This document shows, piece after piece, positions 61,988 through 64,000 of a stretch of 64,000 bases of DNA. The notes beneath the pieces are model-generated. The model worked only from the letters and a program-made list of their open reading frames with translations. It made no database searches and was not told where the DNA came from. Each line of letters opens with the position of its first letter. The stretch's first letter is position 1. Made by a program: the position numbers and the translations under genes. Source of the DNA: CAVZZG01 sp963779685 (GTDB lineage Bacteria; Actinomycetota; Thermoleophilia; Gaiellales; F1-60-MAGs149); contig CAVZZG010000003.1 in the NCBI GenBank assembly GCA_963779685.1, positions 62,001 to 126,000 on the forward strand. Direction: 5' to 3'.

Positions 61988-63153
61988 CCGTCTCGCTGTC
62001 CGGCGTCCCGATCGTGGACGCGCACATGCACCCGTGGCGCAACGCCGATGTCCTCGGCCGCGACCCGGAAGGCTTCCTCGATCGCGTGACGATGATGGGC
62101 ATGTGCCTCATCTCGTCGGGTCTCGTCGAACAGGTCGGCGCCGACGCCATGCGCCGGATGACCGACGCGACGCCGCTGGCGATGACCATGGCCCGGCGGC
62201 TCGCGGCGTACCTGGGCGTGCCGGACGACCGGGCCGGTCTGAGTGCCGCGCGCATGGCCGCCTTCCGGGCCGATCCGCCCGGCTACCTTCGCGCGCTGTG
62301 GCGCGACTGCGGGCTCTCGGCCGTCGTCTGCGACGAGGGGTACCCGCAGCCGACGATCGATCTCGACGACCTCCGCGCCGACAGCGGGTTGACCGTCCAC
62401 CGGGTGTTCCGGATCGAGCCCGCCATCACCGCCCTGCGCGAGCGGGCGACGTCCTACGACGACCTCGAAGACGCGCTGGCGGCTGCGTGCGAGGAGGCCG
62501 CCGCCGCGGACGCGGTCGCGTTCAAGACGGTGCTCGCGTACCGCACGGGCCTGGACGTCGTGCCGACCAGTGCAGGCGACGCCCGGGCTGCCTTCGGGCA
62601 CTGGCGTGACGCCGGCTGGCCGGAGTCGCGCGAGCTCGCAAAGCCGGTGCGCGACCGCCTGCTGCATCGCGTCATGGAGGTGGCGCGAGTCACCGACCGG
62701 CCGCTGCACGTGCACTGCGGCGGCGGCGACGCGGACGTCGTGCTGGCCCATGCCCGCGCCCAGGACCTGTTCCCGTTCCTGCACGCCCACCTGACCCAGC
62801 CGGTGGTGCTGATCCACTCCGGCCAGCCGTGGCTCGCCGAGGGCGCCTACGTCGCCCAGATCCTGCCCAACGTCTACCTGGAGCTGTCGATCACGATGCC
62901 GTGGTCGTCGCTCGCGCTCGACCAGCTGCTCGAGCTGCTGCTGGGCGTCGCGCCGACCAACAAGGTGCTCTACGGCTGCGACGAGTCGAGCGAGCCCGAG
63001 GTGCTGTGGCTGTCGGCGCACGTCGGTCGCGAGGCGCTCGAGCGGGTGCTGACGGCGGCCGTGGCACGGGGCTGGTGCGACGATCGCCAGGCCCACGCGA
63101 TCGGTGCCGGGGTGCTCGGCGGCAACGTCCTGCGGCTCCACGGGCTGGCATGA
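61984..63153 (+). CDS. Amidohydrolase, FluG N-terminal-like
   Basis: 389 residues, TIM-barrel metal hydrolase: IVDAHMHPWRNADV (HxH), AFKTVLAYRTGL (Lys), HVHCGGGDADVV, VLIHSGQPWLAE, KVLYGCDESSEPEVLW (Asp). The next gene is glutamine-synthetase-like, and the two together equal fungal FluG, where these domains are fused. GTG start; overlaps the next gene by ATGA. Confidence 0.83.
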   Translation: MTVSLSGVPIVDAHMHPWRNADVLGRDPEGFLDRVTMMGMCLISSGLVEQVGADAMRRMTDATPLAMTMARRLAAYLGVPDDRAGLSAARMAAFRADPPGYLRALWRDCGLSAVVCDEGYPQPTIDLDDLRADSGLTVHRVFRIEPAITALRERATSYDDLEDALAAACEEAAAADAVAFKTVLAYRTGLDVVPTSAGDARAAFGHWRDAGWPESRELAKPVRDRLLHRVMEVARVTDRPLHVHCGGGDADVVLAHARAQDLFPFLHAHLTQPVVLIHSGQPWLAEGAYVAQILPNVYLELSITMPWSSLALDQLLELLLGVAPTNKVLYGCDESSEPEVLWLSAHVGREALERVLTAAVARGWCDDRQAHAIGAGVLGGNVLRLHGLA

Positions 63154-64000
63154 CCGGTTCGCCTGGCGAGGTGCAACGGCGACTCGAAGCGGCGGGCGTG
63201 CGCGCGCTGGCCATGCACTGGGTCGACCCCGCCGGCATCTCGCGTGTGAAGCTGGTGCCGACGCGCCGGGTGGCGTCGGTGGCGGAGCGCGGCGTCGGCT
63301 GGTCGGACGTGTGGGCCGTGGTCACGATCGACGAACACTTCGCCTACGTGCCGCCGTTCGACACCCCGAGCGGCGACGCGCGGCTCGTCCCGGCCGTCGC
63401 CCACGCCCGCCAGCTCCTGCACCAGCCGGCCTGGGCCTGGGCGCCCGTCGACATCTACTCCCAGCAACTGGAGCGCTCGCCGGTGTGCCCGCGTGGCGCG
63501 GTCGAGCGCCAGATCGCCCGGCTGGGAGAGCTCGATATCTCGGTCCAGGCCACCTTCGAGGTCGAGATGGTCGTCCTGCGCGACGGCGAGCCGGCCCACA
63601 CCGGCCCTGGCTACTCGCCCCGGGCACTGTTCGAGCTGGAGGGCTTCGCCGTCGACCTGCTGGATGCGCTCGAGGCCCAGGACGTGCCCGTCGAGACCAT
63701 CCATCCCGAGTACTCGCCGGGCCAGTTCGAGGTCTCGATCGCGCCGTCCAACCCGCTCGAAGCCTCCGACCACCTCCTGCTCCTGCGGTTCACGGCCCGG
63801 CACATCGCCCGCCGTCACGGACTCGAGGTCAGCTTCGCACCGGTCGTGGTCGCCGGCGGCCTGGGCAGCGGCTGTCACCTCCACCTGTCGGCTATGGCGC
63901 GACGGCCGAAACCTGATGGGCGACGGCATCCAGCCCGAGGGCCGCTCCGCCATCGCCGGCGTCCTTGCCGAGCTGCCCGGCCCTGATGGCGGTCGCCGCC
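63150..64000 (+). CDS. Glutamine-synthetase-like protein, 5' part (frameshifts; runs off right edge)
   Basis: GS family: N-terminal beta-grasp (VDPAGISRVKLVPTRRV), FEVEMVVL (metal Glu), EYSPGQFEVS, GSGCHLHLS. Two extra bases break the frame: about 63891-63895 (after HLHLS, where WRDGRNLMGDGIQPEGRSA continues in the next frame) and in CCC at 63981-63983. Not classical GlnA: no Asp/Tyr adenylation site is visible, and context with hyuAB and an amidohydrolase suggests a gamma-glutamyl-amine or FluG-like ligase. The 3' end is outside the window. Confidence 0.8.

Overview
The window is a 64 kb piece of a high-GC bacterial chromosome. The gene order recG-rsmD-coaD-(SepIVA-like)-DUF177-rpmF-plsX-acpP-rnc-smc-ftsY-ffh-rpsP-KH-rimM-trmD-rplS-lepB-rnhB-yraN-comM-dprA, followed later by xer and a WhiG-type sigma factor, is the classic actinobacterial housekeeping block. 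The codon bias, frequent GTG/TTG starts, monoderm Tad pilus genes without a secretin, and metabolic cargo suggest Actinomycetota, perhaps the Thermoleophilia; the class is an inference, not a demonstrated fact. I see no rRNA, CRISPR array or transposase. There are two tRNA genes (Trp-CCA, Gly-GCC).

Layout. 1-20.5 kb: housekeeping, almost all on the + strand and tightly coupled, with many ATGA/GTGA/CTGA overlaps. It covers DNA repair, CoA and fatty-acid synthesis, chromosome segregation, SRP, ribosome maturation and four tandem signal-peptidase-like genes, the last of which has lost both catalytic residues. 20.5-30.1 kb: accessory stretch between dprA and the xer/sigma operon, holding sodA, tRNA-Trp, small membrane proteins, a large LuxR-type ATPase regulator divergent from a methyltransferase plus an alpha/beta-hydrolase-glycosyltransferase fusion, a diheme cytochrome c and a DUF2625 protein. 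30.1-32.9 kb: operon of two small membrane proteins, a tyrosine recombinase, a WhiG/FliA-type sigma factor and an ICMT-like methyltransferase. 32.9-35.2 kb: two paralogous response regulators and a hairpin-rich repeat element. 35.2-44.4 kb: Tad/Flp pilus locus on the - strand (tadC, a VWA-tadB fusion, cpaF, cpaE, cpaB, tadE, flp, tadG). 44.4-48.2 kb: an array of paired 12-bp motifs at 22-bp spacing in front of a divergent EF-G-like GTPase, then small genes. 48.2-51.2 kb: histidine catabolism (hutF, hutU). 51.2-52.8 kb: tRNA-Gly, a ferric-reductase-like membrane protein and a second copy of the repeat element. 52.8-54.4 kb: a second TadE/TadG-like pair. 54.4-58.0 kb: map, a DAP-decarboxylase-like gene, a His-rich secreted protein. 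58.1-64.0 kb: an operon hyuA-hyuB-amidohydrolase-glutamine-synthetase-like, running off the right end.

A general caution: at least ten otherwise conserved genes (rimM, rplS, lepB1, sodA, a response regulator, hutU, a secreted protein, probably hyuB, and the terminal glutamine-synthetase-like gene among them) are interrupted by single-base indels, usually one extra base. Because several are near-essential housekeeping genes, I read these as residual sequencing or assembly errors rather than true decay, and give gene spans across the breaks.
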